A stretch of DNA of 64,000 nucleotides from positions 434,001 to 498,000 of the forward strand of contig OY751490.1 in the NCBI GenBank assembly GCA_963565915.1. The letters are read 5' to 3'. The notes under the pieces are model-generated. The model did not search any database and was not told the origin of the DNA. It was given only the letters and a program-made list of their open reading frames with translations. The position numbers and the translations under genes were made by a program. This DNA comes from Entoloma clypeatum. Lineage: Eukaryota; Basidiomycota; Agaricomycetes; Agaricales; Entolomataceae. How positions within the stretch are numbered: the stretch's first letter is position 1; each line of letters opens with the position of its first letter. Shown piece by piece: positions 1-9,841 of the stretch.

Positions 1-623
1 AGTATGTGTCCATTTTGGAGGACAATTTGCTGCCCAGCATGGAGGAGAGTGGAATCTCTGAAGAGGAGATCATTTTTCAGCAGGACAATGACCCCAAGCA
101 CACCTCCAATAAGGCCAAAAAATGGATGGACAGCAAGAATATTGCTCTGCTGGATTGGCCTGCACAGTCCCCAGACCTCAATCCTATTGAACACCTCTGG
201 GTTCATATTAAAAGGAAGTTGAATGAATATCCAACACCACCCAAGGGAGTCTGGGAGATTTGGGACAGAGCAGCAGAGGTGTGGAATAATATAGAGCCAG
301 AAGTGTGTCAAAACCTGATAGAAAGTATGCCAAGAAGGGTAGAGGCAGTAATCAAAGCTAAGGGGGGTAATACCAAGTACTAAAGTATAAAATACTGTAT
401 TTATTGTACATACTCACAAAACTAATTCAATGAGTCCCTGGAGTAATTTGATCATATATTGATCATTTCTTATGGGAATTACATAATTATTGCAGATTCC
501 GAGAGCCCTGAAGCAGGGCTTTTAACCAGGTACCAATACCGTCTTTTGATTGGCATTATTTGCAAAGTTATTTTGAAGGTATTCACAAAGTAGCAAACAT
601 TGAATCAGTTTTGTGAGGCACTG
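1..623 (+). mobile_element. Tc1/mariner element, copy 1, 3' part
   Basis: Right-hand part of a Tc1/mariner element whose left part lies outside the window. It holds the transposase C-terminus and the right terminal inverted repeat (about 384-623), ending at a TA target dinucleotide (624-625). The inverted repeat nearly matches the left repeat of copy 2 at 49187, and the encoded C-terminus is the same as that of copy 2. Inside the repeat, the motif CTCACAAAACTaATTCAATG near 414 recurs inverted near 600, so the repeat is an imperfect palindrome. Confidence 0.9.
3..383 (+). CDS. Tc1/mariner transposase, C-terminal part
   Basis: C-terminal end of a DDE (DD34E) transposase that cuts and pastes Tc1-type DNA elements at TA sites. 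Visible are the second catalytic Asp in QQDNDPKHTS and the final Glu in SPDLNPIEHLW, 35 residues apart as in Sleeping Beauty and other Tc1 enzymes. The 5' end is cut by the window edge, so whether the gene is intact is unknown. The C-terminus ends in KAKGGNTKY, as in copy 2 and, with one change, copy 3. Confidence 0.88.
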   Translation, partial: YVSILEDNLLPSMEESGISEEEIIFQQDNDPKHTSNKAKKWMDSKNIALLDWPAQSPDLNPIEHLWVHIKRKLNEYPTPPKGVWEIWDRAAEVWNNIEPEVCQNLIESMPRRVEAVIKAKGGNTKY

Positions 624-625
624 TA

Positions 626-1155
626 GGTTGACTACCTGACCGTACTCCGCATCGGAGTGCACATCAGAGCGATGATTTATACCACCACATGCACGCTTCC
701 GATTTACATATTCCGTTCCCATCCCTACTCCCAATCTTTGTTGTATTTCAACATTCCTCTTCTCATTTCCAATTCTCGTCGTCTATATAGCTGTCTAGCT
801 TGCAAGGGAATCCTCAGAACTTTCTCTTTGGATTTCCCTTGCAAGGTACGCCCTCGTATTGTACTTCGTAGAGTCTAATTTAACTTTGGATTTCCCTTGC
901 AAGTCATCTGATGTCGGAGTCGCTTCGGAGCACTTCGGAGTTGTTGGATTGTAAGGTCGCCCTTACAGTAGAAAGTTCTCTCTAAACAGACCGGGTACCG
1001 ATAGTACCGTTGAAGCCATTCCATGCTTCGGAGTTGACAACACGGACTCAAGTCCGCCCTCCTCCGATTCCGGTACATCCAACGCCCCTTCCAATCCCTC
1101 TTCCCACCGTTCTGCCTACCACTCTGTAACTGGTGACTCCATATCGCACATAGAA
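626..1155 (+). other. Leader or LTR remnant upstream of Gypsy gag relic
   Basis: Non-coding stretch between the Tc1 copy and a gag relic. The 20-mer ctttggatttcccttgcaag occurs twice (about 827 and 884), and an inverted match (cttgcaagggaatcc) lies just upstream near 800, giving a possible hairpin. The stretch is probably the LTR or leader of the truncated Gypsy element whose gag starts at 1156. No second LTR was found, so its limits are unknown. Confidence 0.4.
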
Positions 1156-2118
1156 ATGGATGACCCCGAATGTCTTGCTGTGCTCAAACGCGAGTTCCAG
1201 GAACACCGCCAGACCCTCACCAATATTACCACTCAACTCGAACAACTTATCCGCGCCGCTATTTCACCTGTTCCCATTCCCAACCCTGACCTGATTCCCC
1301 CTCCAGCGGAGGCCCCAGTTCCAGCCTTTCCGCCAGCTCCGATTGCGCCTGCCAATCCAGGTGCACGTCGGGCCAAACCCGCGACTCTGTCAGACTTCGA
1401 TGGAGCGTGCACCACGGGTTGGACTTTCCTTAATTCTTGCGAACTGTATATGGGACTGGTTCCGGAACAGTTTGCAGATGATCATGCTAGGATCTACTGG
1501 GCACTTTCTTTCATGAAGAGTGGGTGTGCTGCGCGCTTTGCCAACCGCGTCATCCGACAAGAGCGTCGGACTGGAGCTCTGTCCCACCAGACCTGGGTAC
1601 AGTTCCGAACCACGTTCATTGTGGAGTTCACTCCGAAAAACGAAGAACAAGATGCACAGCTCATTCTTGAAGGAGAGGCCTATTACCAAGGTAGTCGAGA
1701 TGTGGAGGCTTACATTGACGACTTCAAAGATTATGTCGAAAAGGCTGGGTACACCAAAGGAACAAACATAGTACTCAAGTTCTGACATGGGCTCCAATCC
1801 GACATCCAATCCGAAATTGCTACACTAACTTTTGGACAACCTGCGGATGACAACCCGGAGGCTTGGTATGCAGCTGCACGAGTCAATGATGATAATCGGA
1901 TCGCAAATAAAGCGTTCAAGTCCACCATTCTGACATGCCCAAACCCTTTCCGCGCTGCTCTGACAGCACCAAAGGCAGCAGCAGGATCTGTCTTCCCCCA
2001 ACCATTCATCCCCTATATTCCATGTGCACCTCCGACAGTTGCTGCTCCGACTCCGACCCCCTGCGACCCCAATGCGATGGACATCGATGCCTCTTGTACC
2101 AGGAGTAAGAACGCCAAT
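1156..2118 (+). pseudogene. Ty3/Gypsy gag relic
   Basis: Broken capsid (gag) gene of a Gypsy retrotransposon. The frame opens at MDDPECLAVL, passes a Pro-rich linker, then the retrotransposon gag core (TTGWTFLNSCELYMGL, near residues 87-102, and WVQFRTTFIVEFTP, near 148-161). An in-frame TGA (1783-1785) sits between VLKF and HGLQSDIQSEIATL, where related gags have Arg; a CGA to TGA change explains it. Reading resumes to NPEAWY and MDIDASCTR and stops just before the expected zinc knuckle, where unrelated repeat DNA begins. No pol follows. Confidence 0.8.
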
Positions 2119-3260
2119 GTATGCTTCCATCAGCAAAAAGTCAATTTTCTTAATCCACACTTGAGCTACTTGAAAATTGTCTTGGAACTTTCTTGGAGCC
2201 AATGTGATACTCCAAGTGTCTTTCAAGACAACCTATTCTCAAGACAAGCCAAGAAAGGTTTCCGTCTCTATGGACCCCCCTATATAGGTAAGCACTGACC
2301 TTTGCCCCCCTTCATGCCCAACAACCCTCACTCATGCCCAACTGCCCCCTTCGCACCCAACGACCTCGACTCGTGCTCAGGGGATGCAGGAACAGCCGCA
2401 GGCATGCAAGAAACAGCATGCGAGATGCCAGAACGGCAGGCACACGAGAACGACACACAAGAACAGTGGGGGCATGCAGGAATGGCGGGACATGCGGCAA
2501 TGGTGAGATTCACAGAAACGGTGGGACAGCACAGAATACACAAGAACGTGTGGTGGGGGCATCCAGGAATGTGAGGACCGAACAACACGGGACATGCGAG
2601 CACGGCGGGGAACGTCACAGAACATGTGAATGCGAGAACAGCGGCTGGTGTGTGGGAAGCGTGCATAGGGGCGAGACAAGGCGGGGACCCGCCATTACAC
2701 ATGCATGGCACGTACTTTCCTGGTAAGCACCTGGGTATGACTCGCAAGATTATTTTTTTTGTACATTTTCATCATAGCACAATATTTGAGACATTTTCAC
2801 ATTATAATTTGACTGAGTACCAACTCGAAAACATCAATGTACTATTACTTGAGGCAGGGTCTGTACATGACTGCTGCTTCAAAACACTTGGAGGTGTCTT
2901 GGAAGACTGAAGATGGATAGATTTCGTGAATGCTGGGATATATATCTTGAAAGGTGTCTTGGAATACTTGAGCATTGAAAGGGCCAAGACAGTGTCAAGA
3001 ACAATGAAATTCTCTTGGAAATCATGAACCCTTGAGAGCCTTGAGAGGTATCTTGAGAGTCTTGAATGCCTTGAACTAGTGTTGTTGATGGCTTGGCTCC
3101 GAGCTGGCTCGAGCCGGAGCCAAGCCGATGTGGAGCCGGATCAAGCTGAGCTGGTGGAGCCACTGATCTATGGCTCGGCTCAGGGTCCAAGCCATGGCTC
3201 CGCTCGCGGAGCCAGCTTGAGCTGGCGTCACAGGTGTCACACAGTGTGCAAGTCCGAAGA
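2119..3260. repeat. Repeat-rich DNA: CTTGGA-type, degenerate minisatellite and GAGCC-rich blocks
   Basis: No gene. Three blocks are visible. Around 2160-2270 and 2870-3070 are CTTGGAA/TTCCAAG-rich stretches facing each other. Between them (2287-2740) is a degenerate minisatellite that begins with catgcccaac units and turns into gcatgcaggaacggc-type units. At 3071-3240 is a GAGCC/GGCTC-rich block starting tagtgttgttgatggcttgg, which resembles the block at 44664. The layout suggests a decayed non-autonomous element, but I could not fix its ends. Confidence 0.45.
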
Positions 3261-4392
3261 GATTTGATATTGAAATTAATACCATATGTACATGGCTCGG
3301 AGTGTGTAAAGAAAGGGGGGGGGGATTAGCTATGCCTCAAAATATATACATAAAAGTCTGCGATGTCAGGACTCGGATAGGGCTTGGGTAAGTATTTTTT
3401 CCTGCGCTGTCTCTACCACACATGCGAGCTCCTTGGCACGAAGTTCCAGCAGCGTGGTGGTCACTTGGTCGATCAGACCCGGTACCCGCAAGTAACATGG
3501 TTTTCACTCACATGTATTGGCAGAATCCACCAGTGCCGTTATCAATGTCTGACTAATGATATTTGCACCCTTCCACTCTTGTCTTTGTACCACCACCATC
3601 TCCTCTCTCTCAGTAGATACATTATTTATTGATTAGTTACTATTACTATCTAGTTAGTGGTACTTATAATGCTCGACTAAGTAAGTTATGAATATATTTA
3701 TTATGCCTTCCTATAAGTAATGAGCTACTAATATACTCATTACAATGTGTATATACTGTACTGTGTATAGTTTTCCTCCTTCAATAAATGAGTGCGCTAT
3801 GTTAATGATATCAATAAGTTAATGACCATAGTTGTATGTATCGTTTGGTGATCTTCGGAAGTCCATTACTGATTTGTGAATCACTTAGCCACTCAGTCGA
3901 GCTGTATTAGGCTTCTCCAAGCATCTCGTACCGTGGTAGCGACCCATTCGACTAGGTATGTAACTACCGTTGGACGAAGTCCCACTCCTCAGCCCCAATA
4001 TATCCAGAGATAACTCCATCGATACGGACCCTGTCTTCAATATCGGCATTCAGGATATTACATGCGCGATCGAAACACTAACGGGATTCATTCATACGCT
4101 TTTACTCCTTACTTGTCCCTCTCAACAAAGACTCACCGTCTCCTCGTTTCAGGTTTCATAAATCATGTCTGGGAAGCGACGTCAATTCACCCCTACCTAA
4201 CATACATATTTTGACTTGCACCCGCCTCTCTTTATTGAATTATCCATTAGGGACGGGGAACCGCTTTGCACAGATTCCGGGACCTTGGATCCAGGCGATG
4301 GCATTTAAACTTGGTGTCGCCTTTCAAAATGCCACAAACCCACCTTCGATTTTAACACTATCCATTCTCTCATCAACCTCGTCTCTACATCC
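3261..4392. other. No gene seen; AT-rich DNA and hAT 5' flank
   Basis: No coding frame of substance. Positions 3600-3860 are AT-rich and simple in sequence. The last few hundred bases probably include the 5' untranslated region or terminus of the hAT element whose first ATG is at 4393. No clear terminal inverted repeat was found. Confidence 0.35.
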
Positions 4393-6541
4393 ATGGCCCC
4401 CTGAGCTCGCGCTACTCCTGCCCCCAACGCTCCCATCAACGCATCCACAATCGCCGTACTGAGGGCTGCTCATGGCCCCACATGGCATCAAGCACCAGCC
4501 GCCGGAGCTGAATCTGAAAGCGAAGAATTCAATTTCGACGTACCCGATGACACTCTCGACATTCCTTCGAATGCAGCAACGAGGAACCCCACGCCATCCC
4601 CTTCCACTCAAGTACAGGTAGTGGCTGCGCCCGCAAAAAAGGGGAAGTTGGTTGCGCTCGACACCGACCATTTCTTCAAGATTGAGAAGCTCGTCGAGAA
4701 GGGCATCGAGGTAGAGAAATGGGTATGCACGCTATGCAAGTAAGTGTTTTTCACTGCTTTGCGATCTAGTCAACTTAATCGCCATGTAGGCCTGATCCCC
4801 CAGCCGGGAAAATGTGGTATTATTCGCCAAAGACCTCGACCTCCGCCCTGCGGAAGCATCTGCGTGGATTCCATTACGGCCTATACATCGACGTCTTGAA
4901 GTCAAAGGGCTGGGTGGATTATCTCCAACCCGAGGAGTTGGGTGGCGCGGTGCAGCAACCCGCAGTGGCGCCATCCCAGAACCTTTGGATTGGATTCTCG
5001 CCCCAGGCGCTAGTCGACGCACTCGTCAAGTGGATCATTGTCGATGATCAAGTGAGGATTATTCTTTTTTTTTTTTTTTTTTTGAGTCGAACTAATTACT
5101 TTTCCAGTCCATCAATGTTGTCGAGTGCCCAGAGTTCCGCCAACTCCTACTTCTCATGCGGGAGACGCTTGTCGACACAGATATACCACGACGCGCCAAA
5201 ATAAGGGCGGCGATTATTAAGACTTGGAGAGATGTCTTTGCAGAGGTCAAATTGGAGCTACAGGTAAGCATAGTGCGATATCTCATAATGTGTACTCAAT
5301 CCATTCCCTCAGGAGGCTCTCCTCGCCATCACAGCCCATTGGATGGCACGCAATAAGTCTATGGGCGCCCTTGAGCTTAGAACGGCCCTAATCGCTTTCC
5401 ATCGTGTTCGAGGAAAGCACACCGGAGAGCGGTTAGCGAGGATCACGCTCAATGTCTTGGACAGGGCGGAGGTTACAGCCAAGGTAATATCTCTCTGACT
5501 CTGCTTTTATTCGGGACTGATATCATTTTCAAGGTGGGACATTTCACCATGGACAACGTGTCCACCAACAAAGTTGTAGCTTCGGAGATGGAGAAAGAGC
5601 TGGCACGACGGGATATCCCCTACAACTCAGAAGAGCACCGCATCATGTGCATGCCACATGTCATAAGTCTCTGTACGCAGCATATGGTGCAGGCAGCATC
5701 GACGACTTCCTACTCCGACAACCAGGACGACATCGGCGCCAAAGTGGATTGCGACCAAGATGGTCGCGACGTTATTGCCCTCACACGCCAAACCGTGTGT
5801 GCTATCCACGTGTCTGGCCAACACATTGAGAAATACAACAATGAAATCGAATACATGAACGCTGAAGAGCTAATCCTTGACAACAATGGGGAAGTAGCCC
5901 TCCTCCCGCAATACCAGCTCCTTCATGATGTCCGGTCGCGCTGGGATTCGATCTACCTTATGGTTGATCGGTTCATAACAATGCGACCAGTAAGTCTCTC
6001 ATTGTGACCCTTACTTGGTCTTATGCAAGCGCTGTTCAGGTTGTCGAACACTACCTCGCCGCGGACAAAGAACTCAGTCACCTGAAGATGACGGATTGGG
6101 AATGGAACCATCTGGAGGAACTATGCCTGGTTTTATCGGTGAGTACAACCAGCTTGTGTCGGTCCATTTCTTCGTGCTCAATACCCATTTAGTTTCCCCA
6201 CCAAGTTCAACAAGTTATGTCGAGCGAGCGAACACCAAGTTTGGCCCTCGTCCTCCTGACCTTCGAGCTCTTTATGAGCGCCCTTGAAGAACTCGGAGCG
6301 AAAAACCCGCGCCTCAAGCCAATCACTGACACGGGTATTGAATGGGCAACCCAGTACTATCAATGGATGGATCTATCACCAGAGTATGTGTTGTCGATGT
6401 GTAAGTTGCCTTTATTTTTGTCTTTTGAGGTGGACTAACAGGTCTTTACTTAGTTTGCAATCCCACATTGCGGTTCGCGTGGATTTCAAAGCATTGGGGG
6501 ACGGAGTACATTGTGAAGTCAAAAGCCATGATCAAGGAAAA
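4393..6541 (+). pseudogene. hAT transposase, copy 1 (5' part, multi-exon, broken)
   Basis: Multi-exon hAT-family transposase relic. Exons run about 4393-4739, 4790-5051, 5108-5263, 5313-5483, 5534-5990, 6039-6138, then two more to 6541, with GT..AG introns of about 45-60 bp. Exon 1/2 encode a BED zinc finger (WVCTLCK, then HLRGFH across intron 1). Codon 4 is TGA (4402-4404), readable as a mutated CGA. Compared with copy 2, about 63 bp are missing after 5313, removing the FTEDLWSN segment that should hold the first catalytic Asp. The second Asp region (GHFTMDNVSTN) remains. The gene is then cut by a Tc1 element and the C-terminal dimerisation domain is absent. It resumes only for 15 bp (8883-8897). 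Confidence 0.85.
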
Positions 6542-6786
6542 GGTACAGTGACTTCCAAAAGCGGCCCAATGTTTTGTATTTTTTGATTGTTGCTTGAATA
6601 ACATTGGATTGAAAATAAATACAAACAAAGTATTGGTGTACCATAGATAGCATTTGATCAGGGCTATCCATCAAAAAAAGAATTACATAATGTCAATCAG
6701 TATTACTAGAGATATAGGCAGTTTAATTCAGAGACTCATTGGGCCACTTATGGAAGTAGTCATCAGAAAAACAGAATTGGGCTATT

Positions 6787-7803
6787 TTAATACTTGGTAT
6801 GACCTCCCTTGGCCTTGATAACTGCTTCTAACCTTCTAGGCATACTTTCTATTAGATTTTGACATACCTCTGGTGGTATATTATTCCACACTTCTGCCAC
6901 TCTCTCCCAAATCTCCCAAACTCCCTTTGGTGGTGTTGGATACTTGGCAAGCTCCCTCTTGAGATGAACCCATTGATGTTCAATAGGGCTGATATCTGGA
7001 GATTGTGCAGGCCAGTCCAGAAGTGTGATATTGTTGTCCTTCATCCACTTCTTGGCCTTCTTTGAGGTGTGCTTGGGGTCATTGTCCTGCTGAAAAATTA
7101 CCTCCTCCTCAGAAATCCCACTCTCCTCCAGGCTAGGCAGCATGTGCTCCTCCAGAATGGCCACATACTGGTCAGCATTCATCCTCCCCTCAACCTCTGC
7201 AAGATGCCCCACTCCATTCCATCCCATACACCCCCATACCATGATGTTTCCTCCACCAAACTTGACTGTCCTCTGCACCTCCCTCTGAATCAACCCTTCT
7301 CCCTTCTTCTTCCAGACCCACTCTCTTCCATCTGACCCAAATCTGTTGATTTTGGTCTCATCTGACCAAATAACCCTCTTCCAGTCCTCCACAGTCCACT
7401 CCTGATACTTCTGAGCAAAGGCCAACCTTGCCTTTCTATGCCTTGCACTCAACAAGGGCTTTTTCTTCTTCACCACAGCCTTGAATGAATGTTTCTTCAG
7501 GACTCTTCTAATTGTTTGTGAGGAGACTGAATCAGAGATGATGGTATTGATATGTTTCATGGCTTGAACAGCATTGGAAGCTTTGCCAGTCTTGATTTGT
7601 GCAATAACTGCATGTTGATTTGTGGATGAAAGTTTGGATGGGCGCCCAGTAAGAGGAGTATAGTGGTTGGGAAGAAGAGTATGAAGTGTTCTGGCAACAG
7701 TAGACCTGCCTACACCAAGTTTGGAGACAATATGGCGATTGGAGAAACCACTGGAAGCAAGAGAAAGGATATTTTCCTTCTGAGCAGAGGAGATGGGATG
7801 CAT
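6787..7803 (-). CDS. Tc1/mariner transposase, intact 338 aa
   Basis: Full-length, uninterrupted transposase expected to bind the element ends and catalyse excision and insertion at TA. The N-terminus has two helix-turn-helix regions (about residues 1-55 and 70-115, with a GRPSKLS hook between them). The catalytic DDE domain shows Asp in VIWSDETKINRF, Asp in QQDNDPKHTS, and Glu in SPISPIEHQW-like context (DISPIEHQW), giving DD34E spacing. It ends with KAKGGHTKY. The length of 338 aa is usual for Tc1 enzymes. It is the only Tc1 copy here with no frame damage. The LTR in the right inverted repeat may still block mobility of this copy, but the enzyme could act in trans. Start chosen as the first Met of the open frame, matching copy 2 (MRPISSSHKENILSLAS). 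Confidence 0.95.
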   Translation of the reverse strand: MHPISSAQKENILSLASSGFSNRHIVSKLGVGRSTVARTLHTLLPNHYTPLTGRPSKLSSTNQHAVIAQIKTGKASNAVQAMKHINTIISDSVSSQTIRRVLKKHSFKAVVKKKKPLLSARHRKARLAFAQKYQEWTVEDWKRVIWSDETKINRFGSDGREWVWKKKGEGLIQREVQRTVKFGGGNIMVWGCMGWNGVGHLAEVEGRMNADQYVAILEEHMLPSLEESGISEEEVIFQQDNDPKHTSKKAKKWMKDNNITLLDWPAQSPDISPIEHQWVHLKRELAKYPTPPKGVWEIWERVAEVWNNIPPEVCQNLIESMPRRLEAVIKAKGGHTKY

Positions 7804-7965
7804 GATGAATTATAGCTTTTGGGGAGTGTTGGACTGGTTTATATAGCTTGTAAGCACTGCCTTATGGCTATTAATCATAGCCTCTGAAGCTGTGTGCATT
7901 GCTTTAGGCTATGTGCATTGCTATTGGGCTGTGTCTGCATTTCTGATAGCTACTTCCATAAGTGG

Positions 7966-8677
7966 TGTTATATCCGTCTCCGAATCTCCGATCCATTCCG
8001 ATAGTCCTCCGACATTCCGGACATCCGCTACCTCCGCATCTCCGCACATTGCCATCGTGCATTTCATATTCATAACTCCATGCCTTTATGCATTTCATAT
8101 TCATATTCCCGTTTACTTATGCATCGCCTTTTCCGCATGGTCCACCAACCGACATCTCCGATGTTCGTTACAGTCGCTGGCAACTTACGCCACAACTCCG
8201 GACCTACTCCGACCATCTCCGTAAAGTAATCACATTTAGATATTTAAGCTCGTACCATACCTGTAGTTCCTCAGTTCGAATATCAACAAAGTTCACTCCT
8301 CTACTCTTGTTTCATGCCAGAGATTCTCGCTGTGGTACAATACGCCGACGACATCATCATCTATTGCTCTTCTTCCATCGTTACCCTTCGACGAGCTCAG
8401 TACTGTGTCCGAGTCACAACTCCAACGTCGTCCGACCATTTCCACGTCAGCGTGTCCCTCACCGAGATCTCCCCGAGAACCTCCGCACCTCCGACCTCTC
8501 CTCCGACCTCCTGAAATTGGGACACCTTATCCAACAACGGCGGCGCAACACATACGTTGAAGCCACGTCCCTCCCCTTCGTCGTTCCTCCGCATTTCCGG
8601 AGTTCCACTCCGGTCCCAGTATTCCGTCCGACCTCCGACGGACTCCGACAAAGCTCCGACATTTCACGTACTTAACA
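7966..8677. repeat. Solo LTR (712 bp) inside Tc1 right inverted repeat
   Basis: Begins TGTTATATCCG and ends CTTAACA, flanked by the 5 bp direct repeat AGTGG (7961-7965 and 8678-8682). Removing it restores the Tc1 inverted repeat sequence cataagtggcccaatg. It is rich in ctccgac motifs and has no convincing gene. It is a solo LTR left by recombination of a full retrotransposon. The family is not identified. Confidence 0.9.
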
Positions 8678-8897
8678 AGTGGCCCAATGAGTCTCTGAAT
8701 TAAACTGCCTATATCTCTAGTAATACTGATTGAAATTATGTAATTCCTTTTTTGATGGATAGCCCTGATCAATTGCTATCTATGGTACACCAATACTTTG
8801 TTTGTATTTATTTTCAATCCAATGTTATTCAAGCAACAATCAAAAAATACAAAACATTGGGCCGCTTTTGGAAGTCACTGTAAGTGCTCTTTGATGG

Positions 8898-9199
8898 TGT
8901 TGAACGAATTCCACTCCTATAGATATTTCATCTAGCATCATGTGCTCAATCCCATGATGTACAAATAATGTACAAATGAGTAGACTAGTATATAAGACTG
9001 TCCTTATTCTCTGTGCAATATAATGGTCTTACCAAGTAACCCCCATCTTGCAAACACCTCACAAAAGTTAGTAGTAAGGTTCTCTCGCTATCGTAGATAC
9101 ATGATCAGTAGCGCATAGCATAGAGTACTACTGGACTGTGCAATGACCCATCCACTGTGATCACCTCCAGTGTTGATGTGATCATACACTGTTCCAACA
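8898..9199 (+). repeat. Copia 5' LTR (302 bp)
   Basis: Starts TGTTGAACG and ends TTCCAACA; nearly the same as the LTR at 39658-39961 in the opposite orientation. It contains a TATA-like gtatataagactg. It is followed directly by a primer-binding site. The flanking 5 bp do not match (gatgg and ggtta), as expected because only the left end of the element remains. Confidence 0.9.
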
Positions 9200-9397
9200 G
9201 GTTATGAGCCCTGAGACTCGCCATTGCACTCGTCGCTGGCAGTCTTAGTAGACTCGATGCCACTACATCGCAAACATGACAGATCAAGTGCACCTCGATC
9301 TGTACATACAACATTAATGATCATGTGGATGTTTAATCCCACATTATTGTGTAGCGCGATGAGCTAGCAGATCTGGGCGATAACACCCCAATGATTA
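9200..9397 (+). other. Copia primer-binding site and 5' leader fragment
   Basis: Sequence ggttatgagccctga right after the LTR fits the half-initiator-tRNA-Met primer site common in Copia elements. About 180 bp of leader follow before the MITE at 9398. No gag frame is left. Confidence 0.7.
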
Positions 9398-9840
9398 CAC
9401 TGCAGGCTCCCGTACATGTTTTCTGCAGAAACATGTATTCTAGTAACATGTCTTGGGATATTTAATTCATGTATCTCTTAGAAACACAAAATATAGTTCT
9501 GTAAGAAACATGTGAGATACATGAATCATGTTTCTGGTCTGGTTGTTCAAAAAACATTTTCCATGTTTCTGCTTATATAATCAATGTTTCTTGGAGAAAC
9601 ATGATATTGAACAAAGGGGAATAACATGTTTCTCAAGGAAACATTGATTATGTAAGGTGTTTCTCTGAGAAATATGAAAAATGTTTTTTGAAAAACCAGC
9701 CCAGAAACATGATTCATGTATCTCACATGTTTCTTACAGAACTATATTTTGTGTTTCTAACAGATACATGAATTAGATATCCCAAGACATGTTACTAGAA
9801 TACATGTTTCTGCAGAAAACATGTATGGGAGCCTGCAGTG
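9398..9840. mobile_element. 443 bp foldback MITE
   Basis: Near-perfect palindrome over its whole length: the left arm starts CACTGCAGGCTCCC and the right arm ends GGGAGCCTGCAGTG. It is flanked by TTA (9395-9397 and 9841-9843), the 3 bp duplication typical of the PIF/Harbinger group. No coding capacity. The arms are full of acatgtttc motifs. Confidence 0.9.
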
Positions 9841-9841
9841 T

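Larger units (their letters stand above)
6546..8880 (-). mobile_element. Tc1/mariner element, copy 3, complete, with a solo LTR inside
   Basis: Complete Tc1 element flanked by TA (6544-6545 and 8881-8882). The ends are matching inverted repeats of about 210 bp starting CAGTGACTTCCAAAAGC. The element would be 1,618 bp without the 712 bp LTR and its 5 bp duplication (7966-8682) inside the right repeat; copy 2 is 1,616 bp. It sits in the TA of the hAT intron donor (AAG|GTAAGT), splitting hAT copy 1. Confidence 0.95.

Noticed and set aside
8898..9199. Calling this LTR a solo LTR
   Set aside because: It is followed by a Copia primer site and leader and its flanking 5 bp do not match, so it is the left end of a truncated element.
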